From: Aradus depressus | Taxonomy: Eukaryota > Arthropoda > Insecta > Hemiptera > Aradidae | Length of the DNA stretch: 64,000 bases | Reading direction: 5' to 3' | Assembly (NCBI GenBank): GCA_963662175.1 | Contig: OY759225.1 | Coordinates: 10,427,107-10,491,106 of the forward strand | Shown: piece by piece, positions 39,147 to 52,019 of the stretch | Layout: the number at the start of each line of letters is the position of its first letter | Position numbering within the stretch: the stretch's first letter is position 1 | Made by a program: the position numbers and the translations under genes | The notes under the pieces: generated by a model | The model's input: only the letters and a program-made list of their open reading frames with translations | The model's database searches: none | Told to the model about the DNA's origin: nothing

Positions 39147-39610
39147 CCATGAATTCAGTGGGAGCATAACAAGACGTACAAAGTGATGAAGGAAATATGA
39201 GAGATGGAATTAAAGAAAATTTGTTACTAGTTTAAGAAAATATTTGGATATGACGTTATAAGTGGTATGAGGAATTTATGTTCACTTTTGAAATTAATAT
39301 TCATTATTTTTTTGTTTAATATAATTTTTATAAAATTTTAAGATGATTTGATTTTTTTTTATTGTCTTCCTAAATACCAACAAACCGTCTCATTGTCGAA
39401 ACTTGTGAATTCAGCGGATTTCCTCGCCTTGATTAGAAGTAAAATCGCGCGAAACGTAATTTTTTTTTTTATATTATCAATTTATTTAATATTAACTTAA
39501 ATTATATTTTACTATAATTATTAATATTATTAAAGTGGTCGGAAAATATGGAATTCCGTTGAAAACTTAATGGAATTTCTGACATACATAACTTCCCCAT
39601 ATACTTCATA

Positions 39611-40435
39611 TTGGTGGTGTCAAACTAACGATAGTCGGGCAAACTGATAATATCGATAGTTCTCACCCGATTAATCGATAGTACTATCAAAATACAGAAA
39701 CAAAAGAGTACGGTTTCCGTACGGTTTACTATTCTGTCTAACCAAGAAAGTGGTTTCGTACTAATCAGTATTATCAGTTCCTTAAACCTACTAGTTAGAA
39801 TATTTTAATTAAATAGTTAGTATATTAAAATAGGTTAGGTTTTATGACTCATGCCCTTTAACAACGAGGTCATATCGGCTACTACCAGAGCGCTCTTTCG
39901 TCACTCTGGTGGACATGAGCCCGACTACTGTGGGCGTCCTAAATTTAGCCTACCCCAAATTTTTATTCACCTAGGACAGGGGTCTTTAACGAGTACCTGA
40001 CATCGTACAGGCTCGGGATCATCTCTTAACGTCCCATCCGAAGGAAGGGGGGTTAAGTTTATTTTACCTCCCAGATAAAATAAACTAAGGGCCTCGCCCG
40101 GGTTTCGAACCCACGACCTTGTTGTTTACATTACACTTCCTGATACCAAAAATGAAAAAATAATCTGTATCGGGAACCATCTAAGGACGACACGTATCTT
40201 TATTTATACATCTTTATTTATACTCTTTTTATAATATAGAAAAAAATGTATTTCTTGAGAGAACAAGTTTTTTTAAAAATGTATAGTATATAGAGAATGT
40301 AGATTAAATTGGAAAGTGCAAGACCGCTAATTTTAAATCACAATTTCTAATTAGATATTACAATCGATATTAGATATAACTATCGATAATATGCCATGTT
40401 AAATTCAACCGATTAATCGATAGTACCATTGAAAA
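39611..40435 (+). repeat. TATCGATAGT-rich element, copy 1 (with SINE insert)
   Basis: GTGTCAAACTAACGATAGTC and clusters of TATCGATAG at the left, CGATTAATCGATAGTACCAT at the right. The order matches 41193-41930. Interrupted by SINE-1 (39831-40125) and a piece of repeat R. Confidence 0.65.
39831..40125 (-). repeat. SINE-1 copy with TTAGG-type tail
   Basis: TAGGTTAGGTTTTATGACTC at its 3' end, a full body, then GGGTTTCGAACCCACGACCT (box B) at 40100-40122. The box A side of the tRNA head is missing. Confidence 0.9.
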
Positions 40436-40799
40436 TATATCTAAAGGATACTTCATATATCTGGAGAAGTAATAAAGAGAGAAGTACCATGTCCTTGGCT
40501 CTAACAGGATCCCTAGTACAGACTTTCACATTGGCTTTTTGTCAGAAAACAAGAGATTATTTTTTGTATCGATGCCCAACCAAAGGCAACAATGGAAACA
40601 AGGCTTCCAACAACGGTATCTGCCCTAGAGCACGCTTTAATACGAACATACAATATACTCGAAATTAATTATAGCTGAACAAAGGTTGAGAGGCAGGGTG
40701 TCAAGGTCATGGTTTAATTCTAATCAGAAGTATAGTTAATACGTCGTCAACATAGACGCCGATACAAAATTCTGGGAGTGGGGGCAAAATAAAAAAAAG

Positions 40800-41095
40800 G
40801 TCAACGGTGATTCAACGGCTTTGTACTTCCCCAAAGCCAATCGGCATTTATTAGAATTTGTGTGTTAAGTCTCCTCGCTAACCACCATTCCCTTTGACCA
40901 ATTTAGCTGAATATGAATAGATGTCTTAGAGGGTTCTGGATACATATATAAAATTTCGTGTCGATACATTCATTCTATCAGGAGTTATCATGTTCACAGA
41001 CATACACATACAATCAGACCGAGAATTTCGTTGAAAAATTCGCATCAAATTCTGACCAATTACATAAATTACCCAATACTTTGTATAGCAGGGAA
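40800..41095 (-). repeat. Dispersed repeat family R copy
   Basis: GTCAACGGTGATTCAACGGC, GTGTCGATACATTCATTCTA, AGGAGTTATCATGTTCAC and CCCAATACTTTGTATAGC in family order. Confidence 0.6.
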
Positions 41096-41192
41096 AGTGA
41101 AAGAAAAAAAATATATTTAAAATGTTTACTGAGTCATTACGAACTTTTGATGGACTTACGTGGTTTCGAAGACAACATGACTGCACGGACTA

Positions 41193-41930
41193 GTGGAGTC
41201 AAACTATCGATAGTCGGCCAAACCGATAGTATCGATAGTTTTTAGCAAAACTTTCGAACAAGCAAAGCAATCGCCGCTATTGGGAAAAGAGTTCGGTTTC
41301 CTTACGGTTGGCTATATATTTGTCAGAAACCAAGAAAAGAGGTTTCGTCTAAATCAGTATTATCAGTTCCTTTAACCTACTAGTAAATATATTTTTATTA
41401 AATTTTTTTTTTATTAATTTTTTTTTATTAAATAGTTAATAGTAATATTTTTTTTTATTAAATAGTTATCTAATATTATGTTTTTATTGAGAAAAACTAT
41501 TTTTTTTTTTTAAATATACACTTCAGTTACCAGTTCATGTAAAATGAACAAGTACGTGAACCAAATATCTAGACTGAAGAAAAGGTTATGTTAAAAATAT
41601 CTATATTTTAATAAAATTTAGCATCATATGTGCTGTTTTATTTTGTGGCTCCAGAATCATCTGCACAAGCAAGGTAAGATGGAAAATGAATAAATTAGGT
41701 GCCTACCTTACTCACAAAAGAATTTACAGTTCTTCCTTACAAGTCTGGTGCGTGTCATGTTTTTGTCATCCCAGAATAAAATAGTCAAAGAAGTGTAAAA
41801 ATTCAGTAAACTGTATAGTACAATCGTACAGTAGTATATATATAGTACAATCGATATTACCTATAACTATTGATAGTAGATGGTAAAATCCAACAGATTA
41901 ATCGATAGTACTATCGATTCACTTCATTAA
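41193..41930 (+). repeat. TATCGATAGT-rich element, copy 2
   Basis: GAGTCAAACTATCGATAGTC at the left end and TAATCGATAGTACTATCGAT at the right end. The interior shares AAATCAGTATTATCAGTTCC and ACCTACTAGT with copy 1. The ends contain nested 8-bp palindromes. Confidence 0.65.
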
Positions 41931-43160
41931 AAATTGTACGTCTTGAACTTTTGAGAATTTTGTAGAGCCCATTTCGGAGATTACTGTAGAAATCAAAATT
42001 TAGTAAAAGACCAGAGATAAAATTTCTATATGAAATGTAATTTATTATTTTTTATATTTATTATTTGAATTATATATTTATTCAATTATTTTAATTAATT
42101 TTATAATTACAATAATTTATTAACCACAGTACTTAGGCCCCGGAGTAAAGTGTTCGATTTCGGCCAAAATCTAATTTGATTTATGTTAGCACATGTGATA
42201 CCTCAGTCATCATCGTGAAAATGGTCAAAATGTATTCAGGAGAAATTGAAAGATGAAAATCCGTTTTGTCCCTCCGCGAATTCAGCGCCTATGGTCATAA
42301 ATAAAGTGGCGAATAAGTGATTAACCGAAATAATTAATCCAAAGAAGACTACAGTTACTTGGTTGAATTGAGTGGCAAATCATCATTAGTAATACAATTT
42401 TATTATTGTCCATCGACCAGATTGCCTTGATGATATCAACATTATTTATGACGACTATTAACCATACCATAAGAAAAAAAAGAGAGAAAAAAAAAAACAG
42501 AGCACACGCCATTATTAGAAACTGGTTCACAGTTTAACGGTATCTGAAATTATTTTCCTCAATCACAGCTACTTAAGAATAACGTTATTTGAAACCTTTA
42601 ATTAGATATATTAATAACCACAGAATTCAAATAACAAGAACAACAGTTACCTCAACAAAATGGAGGATATAGATTATTAAAATTACATTTATGATAAGTA
42701 AATTTAAGTGAATTAGAAAACTTCCTTGCTACAGGAAGCCAATGCCTTCACTATACCACTTCCTTTAAATATACTGAATAATCCTTCCGTAGAGATATTT
42801 CAAAAGTATGAAAAAAACGTTTAAAAACTCATTATGTACGCAGAAACTACGTAAAGTTAGCGGATTTCAATGAAAACGAGAAAGCGAACGAATATAAATC
42901 ACATGGATCAAAGCCAGTGCGCATTCCAAGCTAAGTGTAGGGAATAGGTGAGTTTCTCTGTAAAGTGATAGTGGCTAGCTCTAGCACTGACGGCGTCTTT
43001 ACTTCGTTGTCGTGTAACATTATTCCGAACATGAGGTTATTGTCTATTCTAGAAAATTTAGGGCATATCTAATTACGTTTTTAATGGAGAATCCAAGTGA
43101 AATAATCACAAATTGTTTTATTTTTTTTATACGTTCACTTTTCTCAAAATTGCACAAGTT
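41931..43160. other. No gene seen
   Basis: AT-rich. Contains fragments shared with 43590, 45250 and 46250 (GGAGATTACTGTAGAAATCA) and a segment near 42130-42200 repeated at 49925-49990 (ACTTAGGCCCCG, TTAGCACATGTGA). No supported ORF. Confidence 0.5.
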
Positions 43161-43164
43161 TATA

Positions 43165-43570
43165 TTTTGTTTCTCCAGATATACGAAGTATAGGGGAAGT
43201 TATGTAACCGGTCAGAAATTCGCGATAACGACGATACCTATTGTTTTTTAGCATAATCGGCAGAAGGGAGGGGGGATCAGAGACAGCTTAACTCAAAAAC
43301 TGCCGATGTAATGAATATATCGACATGAAATTATATATTTAAATTCAATACCCAATGATGACAAGACCTGTCAAATTTCAGCAATATCGAAAAAAGGGGA
43401 GGGGGCTTAACTCAAAAACCCTAACAACTGCCGATGTAATGATTTTTTCGACACAAAGCTTAAAATGAGGATCTAGGAGCCCCTATGTAAGTCAACTGTT
43501 GAATATTAGCTCAAACGACTGGTTTTGGGGGGGAGCGAAAAGTTAATTGATTAATTTGCTGGTGATTCAC
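43165..43570 (+). repeat. Dispersed repeat family R copy
   Basis: ACGAAGTATAGGGGAAGTTA opens it. CTAACAACTGCCGATGTAATG and GTCAACTGTTGAATATTAGC follow. It ends near GGTGATTCACAGACGAC. Confidence 0.7.
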
Positions 43571-45755
43571 AGACGACTTTATTTTATTATTAATTAAGAC
43601 CCTTTTCGGAAACTACTGTAGAAATCAAATTTTCATATAAGACCAGAAGTAACTGAAATGAATAGAAAATAAATTAATAAATATTCAAAAACAGAGAATA
43701 TAATTTAAAATCGTGAACGGATATTTTTGTGTTTCTCTCCCTGAGTTTTCCCTATTTTCTTTACCAAAACATTTTGATTTGTGACACACTTAAGTAAAAT
43801 CATATAGACCAGCTTAAAATCATTTATCGAGGTAATATGATAACTTTTTTTTTTAACACAATATAATGCATCTCTTCTTTTAGAAGACAATTGGGTTAGT
43901 ACATCTGAATACGTAAGGGCTTAGAAAGAAAAAAATAAGAATAAAAATAAATTGAATTATATTTGCTGGGTCTTTTGTGTAGGAGGGTCTTACGACATGG
44001 ACAATCTTTTGTACCTACATACCCATTCAAAAGACTGGTCCTGCACAAAAGGAAACAGAGGGGTCCTCATTGTTCTCATCTCTTCACCGCTGTGCTAATC
44101 GTCCTGGTCACGACAAATCACAGTTTACGAGTATGTCATCAAGTTTGTAATACTGTGCTTCCAACTTCATTATATTGCAAAAAAAAACCTCAATTGTAAC
44201 AGTTCTTTTGCTTATTTTTGTGAAAGGGCAATCCAGTCTTTTATATAGTATGACAGAAGACACGATAGAGTTGAGCATTTAGAAAACGTTAAAAACGCAA
44301 GAAGAGGCTTTACCACGAAGTATAGAGGACAGAGATTGCAATCCCGGGATTGATACTGGAATTTCGGCATTGATTAAAATAACATCTAAATATGTACGTT
44401 TGAAAAAATTATTAAAAAAAAAAAAATACAATTAACATATTTATGCTGAAAAATATGCACTTCAAAAGCATAATGTCTCCAATTCTTCATATGAAAGTTA
44501 TATACTTTTTGGGCATACATATTTTGTACTTATAAATAAATAACGCATCAATTTTACTGTTAATTCACACCAACTTAGGTCATCACATCTTAAGCCTAAA
44601 CAACTCTCTCTCTCCATCTCAACTAAGACCACTCCTCTCCACACACTAATTAAAAACAGCTGATGGTCTTGTTTTGTTTTTTTATTCATGGACTGTTTTG
44701 AAACAAAATGCATTCATATTATTATTCACTAATTTATTTGCTTCTTGGATTTTATTTTATACTAACAAATATAGTTATTTTTTTATACATCACTATATAT
44801 ATAATTTATAATTATATTATTATTTATAATATAAAAAATTAAAGAGTATTAGTTCGTAAGATTTTTTGTAAATAATTGATTTATTTATTTTCCAAGGTTA
44901 TTATTATTTTTTTTAAATGTGGTTTAAGTTTAAATAAACCCAATTTTTGTTCTCGATTCTATGCTATTCATTTTCCCTGTTAACCAAGTAATATAATATC
45001 TTTGGACTAGGTTGAACATTTTTGCAAATTTAGAAAAATTTGATGGCATCTCAGAATATATATAAATATATAATATATATTTATATATAAAATTATATAA
45101 ATATATATAAAATTATATAAAATATATTTATATATAAAATATATTATATTTTAGAAGAAATCCAAATGAAATAATTATTAATTGAAATTTTTTTGGATAC
45201 GTGCCTTTCTTCAAAATTGAACTTCTTCAACTTTCCATATTTTTATTAGGCCCCTTTTCGGAAACTATTGTAAAAATCAAAATTTAGTAGACCAGCAACA
45301 ATTTCTAGAAGAGATTGTTTTTAATTTGTTTATTATTTTTATTATAATTAGGTATTATAATTTTTTTTACATTTTTTAAAAATTATCACAGAGGATCAGA
45401 AGCTGTCAAATTTTGAGTTCTAGCCCAGACGGTCGATTGGCTTAGAAGGGAGAACAAAAACTTAATTGATTAGTTTGTGATGTCATACATATTGGCACGG
45501 AACAAGACAATATCGTAAGTGAAAAAAAATATATATATACAATTAATGTTCTCCATGACAGAAGAAATCATATCGATTTATCACCTCAAGGATTAGGCAA
45601 CGGAGGGACACAACCCCACGCAACTCATGTACTTCAAAATGTCAAGGACAATAGGTCCATAACATATCTAGCGTACGTGTTTGCGAAACATTATTTGGGT
45701 GTGTCACAAAATGTTTCGTTGAACCCTTTATTTAAAAAAATTATAGTTAATTATA

Positions 45756-45885
45756 ACTCATGCCCGGGCTTTAAGTACAAGATCATATCGCCTACTACCA
45801 GAGCGCTCTTTCTTCACTCTGATGGACCCGACTCTACTACGGTAGTCCCTAAATTTTTATTCACCTTAACAGAGCCTTAACACAA
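45756..45885 (-). repeat. SINE-1 3' fragment
   Basis: CTCATGCCCGGGCTTTAAGT, ATATCGCCTACTACCAGAGC, then the decayed body. Inserted within the compound repeat. Confidence 0.85.
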
Positions 45886-45899
45886 AAATACCAATAACT

Positions 45900-46150
45900 G
45901 TAAAGAATGTATTGAAATAAATTTTTGTATTTAAATTTGAAACCCTCTAAGGATGACACCTATTTATTTCTCGAGAAATCGGTCGAAGTGGACGGTAAGG
46001 AACGGGGCAGAGAAGCTTGACGTAAATAACGTAATAACTGCCGGTGTAATGAATGTATTGAAACAAAAATTAGTAATCAGTAGTCAAATATTAATTTTTA
46101 CATCAAACGGTCGATTAGTTTTGGAGGGAGAGCGAAAACTATGTACTGTG
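45900..46150 (+). repeat. Dispersed repeat family R fragment
   Basis: GAAACCCTCTAAGGATGACAC, ATAACTGCCGGTGTAATGAATG, ACGGTCGATTAGTTTTGGAG in family order. Confidence 0.6.
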
Positions 46151-47000
46151 ATATTTAAAATTATGTATAATAATAATAATCAAAAAATATAAGTAAAATT
46201 AATAATAATTAAATAAACAATAAATTACCACATTTCCTGTAGAAATTTTATAACTGGTATTTTTTACTAAATTTTGATTTCTACAGTAATTTCCGAAAAA
46301 GGCCCTAAAAAAATATCAAAAGTTCAAGACGTGCAATTTTTTTTAAGAAAGTGTACGTAATTTTAAAAAATTTCATTAAGAAACTTTTTATTTGGATTTC
46401 TAAAGAGATGCCATATGTTTTCTAAATTTTGCAAAATTATTTGTATCTAATCCAAAGGTTTTCAAATTATCTTACTGGGCCAACAGGGAAAATGAATAGA
46501 ATAGAATTTACGAGAACAAATAATTAGGTTTATTTTCTTACATCTACATTATAAAATTAAAAACATTGAAACAAAAATTAAAAGAAAAATCGTAGAAACT
46601 AAATTCTTAAAACTCTTTTTTTTTTTGGTTTTATATTTTGGCCTTTTTTCAAATTTAACTTATATATTTTTGGGCATATATATTTTGTACATATAAATAA
46701 ATTACAGTAGGTAGGTACCTTCTTCGCGGATCAATTTCTCCGTCAATTCACTCCTACTTAGTTCATCACATCTTAAGCCTAAACACAACTCTCCATCTTC
46801 ACTCAGACCGTCTCAACTCAACCCAGACCTCGACTCGTCTCTACACTCATTAAAAAACAGCTGATGGCCGTGTTTTGTTTTTTACTCATTTGTTTTAAAA
46901 GAAACTGCATTCCTATTATTTATTTACTAATTCAGTTTCTTTTTATAGAAAAATAAATATAATTAATATTAATAATTTTAATGTATGTATTTTTTTTATA

Positions 47001-47470
47001 CATCACAGTACATATACAATTATAACATTCGTGCTTTTTCTATATATTTTTTTAAATTATTTATATTATATTTCCACTATGGACAGATGACAATAATATA
47101 TTCGGATATACACCTTAATGATATACTAATCAAGATTATGTTATGATTACTGTAGTCAAGGATTTCTTTGTACCTGATGCAGTTAGCTGCATCATGCAAT
47201 CTGATATTTACAGTCTCTCCTGCTATAAACCGCTCAAGGCCTACAGGCTCTGGTTGTCATTAAACAATCTATCTCTGTGAATGTAACACAACCGCCATTA
47301 TGTTTACCTCTCTCGTTCTCTCTGTCTTTATTGTTTCAATTCGAGTTTATTGTATAACAGTAGCGCTACAAAACTATCGAAAAGGTCAATGCTTACAAAT
47401 TTATGCAATGTAATATTTATAATTTTTTATTTATAATAATAATAATATAATATAATATTATTATTATTAT
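47001..47470. other. No gene seen
   Basis: AT-rich, ending in (TAA)n/(TTA)n simple repeats at 47425-47475. No feature recognised. Confidence 0.4.
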
Positions 47471-47477
47471 TATACTT

Positions 47478-47668
47478 GTCTTCTGAGCTCAAGAACGTGG
47501 GTTCGAAACCCGACCTCGTTAAAGACTCCTACCCTAGGTGAATAAAACATTTAGAATCAAACAGTAGAGTCGGGCTCATGTCCACCTGAGTGACGAAAGA
47601 GCGCTCTGGTAGTAGGCGATATGACTTCGTAGTTAAAGCCCGGGCATGAGTCATAAAACGTAACCTAA
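47478..47668 (+). repeat. SINE-1 copy with internal deletion
   Basis: CTTCTGAGCTCAAGAACGTG and GGTTCGAAACCCGACC (box B), then straight to GTTAAAGACTCCTACCC, the 3' body and a tail GTAACCTAACATAACC. Confidence 0.88.
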
Positions 47669-47867
47669 CATAACCTATATAATAAAAATAAAAAAATTGT
47701 TTTTAGTTTTGGAGGTGAAAAACAATAGAGCACGCTGTCCTTCGGATGAGGCGTTAAACGAAGTCCCGGAGCCTGTACGACTTGTTAAACTAGTTCTTTT
47801 ACTGTATTCGAGTTGTGACTTTGATTCTAAAATGCAGAATAAGACAGAATATTGAAGTTAATTATTA

Positions 47868-48080
47868 TTAGACTTATGCCTGGGCTACCAGAGCGCTCTT
47901 TCGTGGCTCTGGAGAACATGAGCCCAACTCCACTCGGGGTGTTTTTGTCTAACCACGTTTATTCACCTATGTTAGGGGCCTTTAACAAGTATCTGACATC
48001 GTAGAGGCTCGGGACCATCGCTAAACGTCCCATCCGAAGGACGGCGTGCTCAAGGTTTTTTCACCTCCCGCAATTTTGGC
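47868..48080 (-). repeat. SINE-1 copy, head missing
   Basis: TTATGCCTGGGCTACCAGAGCG through CCATCCGAAGGACGGCGTGC. A second short plus-sense body piece lies at 47725-47790. Confidence 0.8.
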
Positions 48081-49980
48081 CACCACCCTTAATTTATAAA
48101 CAACGAGGAATTGGCAACATCAGCGAGAAGGAACACTTCTGGTCGACCAGACAAACTGTGATAACATCAATCATACTACGAACCAGGGCACTCCGTTAGA
48201 CACGCACTCTTCTGGCTCAATCTTACCTTTGGATGTGATGAATTTGATGAGTTCAAAGTCGGCAAAAAGTATGTTAATTACATCATCAAGTAGATAGTTG
48301 CATCTCAGTTTTTTCTTTTTTTTTTTGATGAGTCTCTGATAGTAAGATTGATGTGAGTGATAATAACTATATTTTGATCTGCTTGCTCATTTCAAACATT
48401 CCAACAATACCCATAGTTGTGAAAACTAAATTTCCTCGTTTGATTTGTATCAATTAATCGAATCTATCCCGCCTTTATGGTGTCAAAATAATTTTTTTTT
48501 TTTAAATTTCGATCTTTTATGAATTGAATTAAATTTCTACGTTAAGTAGTTAATCGAAAATGCAAGATCGAGTTATCAACGGAGTTCCAATCGTACCTGA
48601 CATAGTATTCAATCAAAAATCAATTAAAACTAAATCGATTATGAAAAACAAAATTAAGTAAATTTGAATATTAATGTTAGACAATGGAGTTTGGTCCTGG
48701 GCCATTTTAGATCAACTATCTCCAGTATTTCTTCAAAATGAGTATTGATGAACAACAAGAAAACTTACTATGAATATAGATGGTTGAGAAGAAGGCATGA
48801 AGACTGTGAAGTCTTACGTTCAACTAAGGGTATAGAAGGGTCGAGGGTAACAGATAATAAATCCGGGGAAAACCCCAGTTAACGGCACTTAAATTTGAAG
48901 AGAACTACTTACTGGCTAACAGATATTTTACTATGTTGAGAAAAAAACAAAAAAAACTCAATAATTATATAAATAGTAACTCAATAATTATATAAATAGT
49001 AACACAATTTAACTTATTAATTAAATGAAGAATTTTCGACAGAAGTGACACTAACCAAAAATGAAATAATACATAATAAAAAATAAATATACACATAATG
49101 AAATTAATCTATAAATAAACTCGGTGAATGTAGACAGTGAAAAAGAAAACTACATGGAAAACTACATTTCAGGACGGTTTTCGGCATATACCTCAAAAAC
49201 CGGACGACCTACAAAAAATCGTACTTATCTATGGTCACAGGGAATAAGTTTTTAAGTCGTAAAATGGCCAAAATGAATTAAGTGCATTGTGATCATCTCC
49301 CAAGTCATAATATGACTTGATATTATGCGCACTGTGAAGAAGTTGGGAGCTCAGGACTCTAATATATTCGGAATTAAAAAGATGTGAGTTTCTTGGTATC
49401 TTGTAAAATTGTGTATGTTCTCGGTTAAATCAACTTAATCTACTTCTTTGAGGAATCATTCACGAGATAACTGCATTTAGCCATTTATTCACTACGGCAG
49501 ACTATTCCAAGTGAAGAGGGTGTTTTCTGTTACTTCAAGTTGCTCAACTTTAGAGAGGCATCATTCACGCGTATTTCGAAAAGTATGGTCAATAATTAGG
49601 TAAGTGTTGGGGAATGATTAGGTAACTAAGGGAAAATCTAAGAAAGGATTAACAATATTCATTTTCATTCACTCCTATAGATTTAGGAGTTATATGATTA
49701 ATAATGATGCAAACATAATTAATTTATTCCAAAAACTGGATTTACACTATTAATGCAACAGTAAAAAAGTGCTGCCCTGAAAAGTTACGAATGTAGACTT
49801 ACTAATTTATTCCCTGTGACTACAGATATAAAATAAGTATTTTCATTTTTCCTACAACTATTTCTTGAAAATATCTTTGATTATTTCATAAAAATTAGCG
49901 GTAACTGTGTACTTAGAAATGTACTTAGGCCCCGAAGTGAAGTGATCTCAATTTTTGTCCGATTTCGACAAAATCTAAGT
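48081..49980. other. No gene seen; one loose inverted repeat
   Basis: AT-rich and mostly unique to the eye. 49200-49300 (CTTATCTATGGTCACAGGGA) is repeated inverted at 49795-49850 (TTATTCCCTGTGACTAC), suggesting a non-autonomous DNA element of about 0.6 kb. A minus frame near 48200-48330 (DVINILFADFELIKFITSKG) is open but unrecognised. Confidence 0.35.
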
Positions 49981-49992
49981 TAGCACATGTGA

Positions 49993-50303
49993 CCCCATGC
50001 CCGGGCTTTAACAACGAGGTCATATCGCCTACTACCAAAGCGCTCTTTCATCACTGTGGTGGACATGAGCCCGACTCTACTGTGGGAGTCCTAAATTTTT
50101 ATTCACCTAGGGTAGGGGGTCTTTAACGAGTACCTGACATCGTACAGGCTCGGGACCATCGCTTAACGTCCCATCCGAAGGACGGTGTGCTTAAGTTTAT
50201 TTTACCTCCCAGATAAAATAAACTAAGGGCCTCGGTCGGGTTACGAACCCACGACCTTGAGCTCAGAAGTCAAGCACGCATACACTGAGCTACCGGCGCC
50301 CTC
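49993..50303 (-). repeat. SINE-1, near full length
   Basis: Runs from ATGCCCGGGCTTTAACAACG to the tRNA-like head: box B around 50236-50250 and box A near 50283-50296 (TAGCTCAGTG on the minus strand). This is one of the best templates for the family consensus, about 310 bp. Confidence 0.93.
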
Positions 50304-50704
50304 TTAAATGAATTATATAAATAAGAAAAAATAAAATATATGTGGCCACAACAGATATATTTCTTATATCAACCACGCTTACAGATCACTCTCCCCCTCC
50401 TTCACAAAATCATGCCATTATGGCATTACTTGGTATAAGACGTGTCTGTTAATAAGTAGGTACAATGATGTAGACGGGGAGACGGTGACTGAAAGTTGGG
50501 TGGTTTGAGATGTGATCCAGTAACAGTTAGTAACAGTGACGAGGTCTGGTGAGTGACTCAATCCAGAGAAAGGTTATGATGAACAGCATCCTTCCTACAC
50601 CCACATCTGGCACAGGATGTCTCCTGGAGCAGGCTTCTAGGACGGAGAACTTTTACTTTCATGGGGTCTGGTCATGTTCTCTGTTCAGACATGACACGAT
50701 TGTC

Positions 50705-50905
50705 AGGTCCTGTCAGGCATTAACTACAAGGTCTTATCGCCTACTACCAGAGCGCTCTTTCATCTGGTGGACATGAGCTCGAATCTACTATGGGAGTTCT
50801 AAATTTTGCCTACTCTAAATGTTTATTCATCTAGGGTAGGGGTCTGTAACGAGTACCTCGTGTAACGAGGACGGCGTGCTCATGGTTTTTTTCACCTCCC
50901 GGCAT
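50705..50905 (-). repeat. SINE-1 3' part, decayed
   Basis: ACTACAAGGTCTTATCGCCT, GGTGGACATGAGCTCG, GTTTATTCATCTAGGGTAGG, then ACGGCGTGCTCATGG. Confidence 0.82.
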
Positions 50906-51364
50906 ATATATAACACAAACAAAATTGTGAAAAAAGATACCCTCCTTTGGCATTTTGCAGTTGGGTAAAAATCGATATAATTTGTATTGAATAACGTTTA
51001 AATATTATAAAGAATATATAATTATAATAACAGTAAGGGTAGGTTACGGTAAACAGGTTAATTAATAAAAATTAGCAACAATAATATGTTAAACCTAAAA
51101 ATAACTGACCTGCAAACAAGAAATCAATGTGGCCCCCTAGTCGTGACCTGCTAAAGGTCAGACAAACCTTGCTCTACCCACTGACCTAACTGTTACAGTC
51201 AAATTTAATTTTTTTACACCATTTACCTAATTAAGAGTGATGGAGAAAAGTAGCTGCTACCACCTATAACAGCTACTTTTAAATAACGATTAGTTAAACT
51301 GATATCAGAAACTTTTCCGGGCTAGCAGTATAATAAGCTGTTCAAAAGTATTTATTTTGCTTCA

Positions 51365-51990
51365 CCAGTTTGTAAAAAGTATAGGGGAAGTTATGCAATA
51401 GGTTAGAAATTCGATGCCGAGTTTTCAACGAAATTTCATATTTTTTGATCTCCTGGTTCCAAGAATGAAAAAAAAAAAATGTATTTGTCTTTGAACACAA
51501 TTACTCACGATAGAATAAATCTGTGCTGTTTGGGTAAAGGGGTATATGTCAATTTTTTGTGAAAATGGGTAACACCTATCTAAAGCAAGTCATAACTTGC
51601 TTTAGATAGGTGATCTCTATGTTGGGGTAAAGAGAAATAAGTCAGAATCTTATGACATCATTGAAAAAAAAGGAAGTGAAAAGGGGGACAACTGAGAGAC
51701 TTGGAAGTTCTCTGAAAACTGAAAACAGAAAAACTGACATATACCCCTTTACTCCAACACCACAGAAATGTATCTACACAATAATTTATGTGGACAACAT
51801 CTATTGATTTTCAGCTAAATCGGTCAAAGGAAAGGGGGGAATGAGGGGAGGCTTAAATCAAAATCGCTAATAACTGGTGTTGTAATGACACGAAATTTCA
51901 AATGTAAATTCAAAGTCCTATTAAGAAGATAGTATTAATTTTCAGCGGAATCAGCCAAAGACAAGGGGGGAACAGGTTTTTTTTAAAATT
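51365..51990 (+). repeat. Dispersed repeat family R copy, interrupted by a MITE
   Basis: AGTATAGGGGAAGTTATGCA start, ACACAATTACTCACGATAGA before the insert, AATGTATCTACACAATAATT after it. Continues to the TCAGCGGAATCAGCC segment at 51945. Confidence 0.7.
51527..51770. mobile_element. MITE with 28-bp inverted ends and internal hairpin
   Basis: GTTTGGGTAAAGGGGTATAT and its inverted match ending ACCCCTTTACTCCAACAC are the ends. A perfect hairpin CACCTATCTAAAGCAAGT/ACTTGCTTTAGATAGGTG lies at 51573-51612. No coding capacity. Confidence 0.8.
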
Positions 51991-52019
51991 TTTTTTTGCT
52001 ATTTATTTATTTTTTATTC

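Larger units (their letters stand above)
44470..47000. repeat. Large compound repeat with inverted and direct arms
   Basis: Inverted pair: 44935-45330 and 46235-46530 share CATTTTCCCTGTT(A/G)(A/G)CC and GATGGCATCTC and their complements. Outside them lie direct copies, 44500-44760 and 46660-46960, sharing CATCACATCTTAAGCCTAAA and AAACAGCTGATGG. The middle holds a SINE-1 piece (45756-45885) and a repeat R copy (45900-46150). No ORF. Confidence 0.6.

Noticed and set aside
50236..50303. Possible tRNA gene (box A and box B)
   Set aside because: The same head occurs in over ten copies fused to the same 250-bp body, so it is a SINE head. The acceptor stem does not close.
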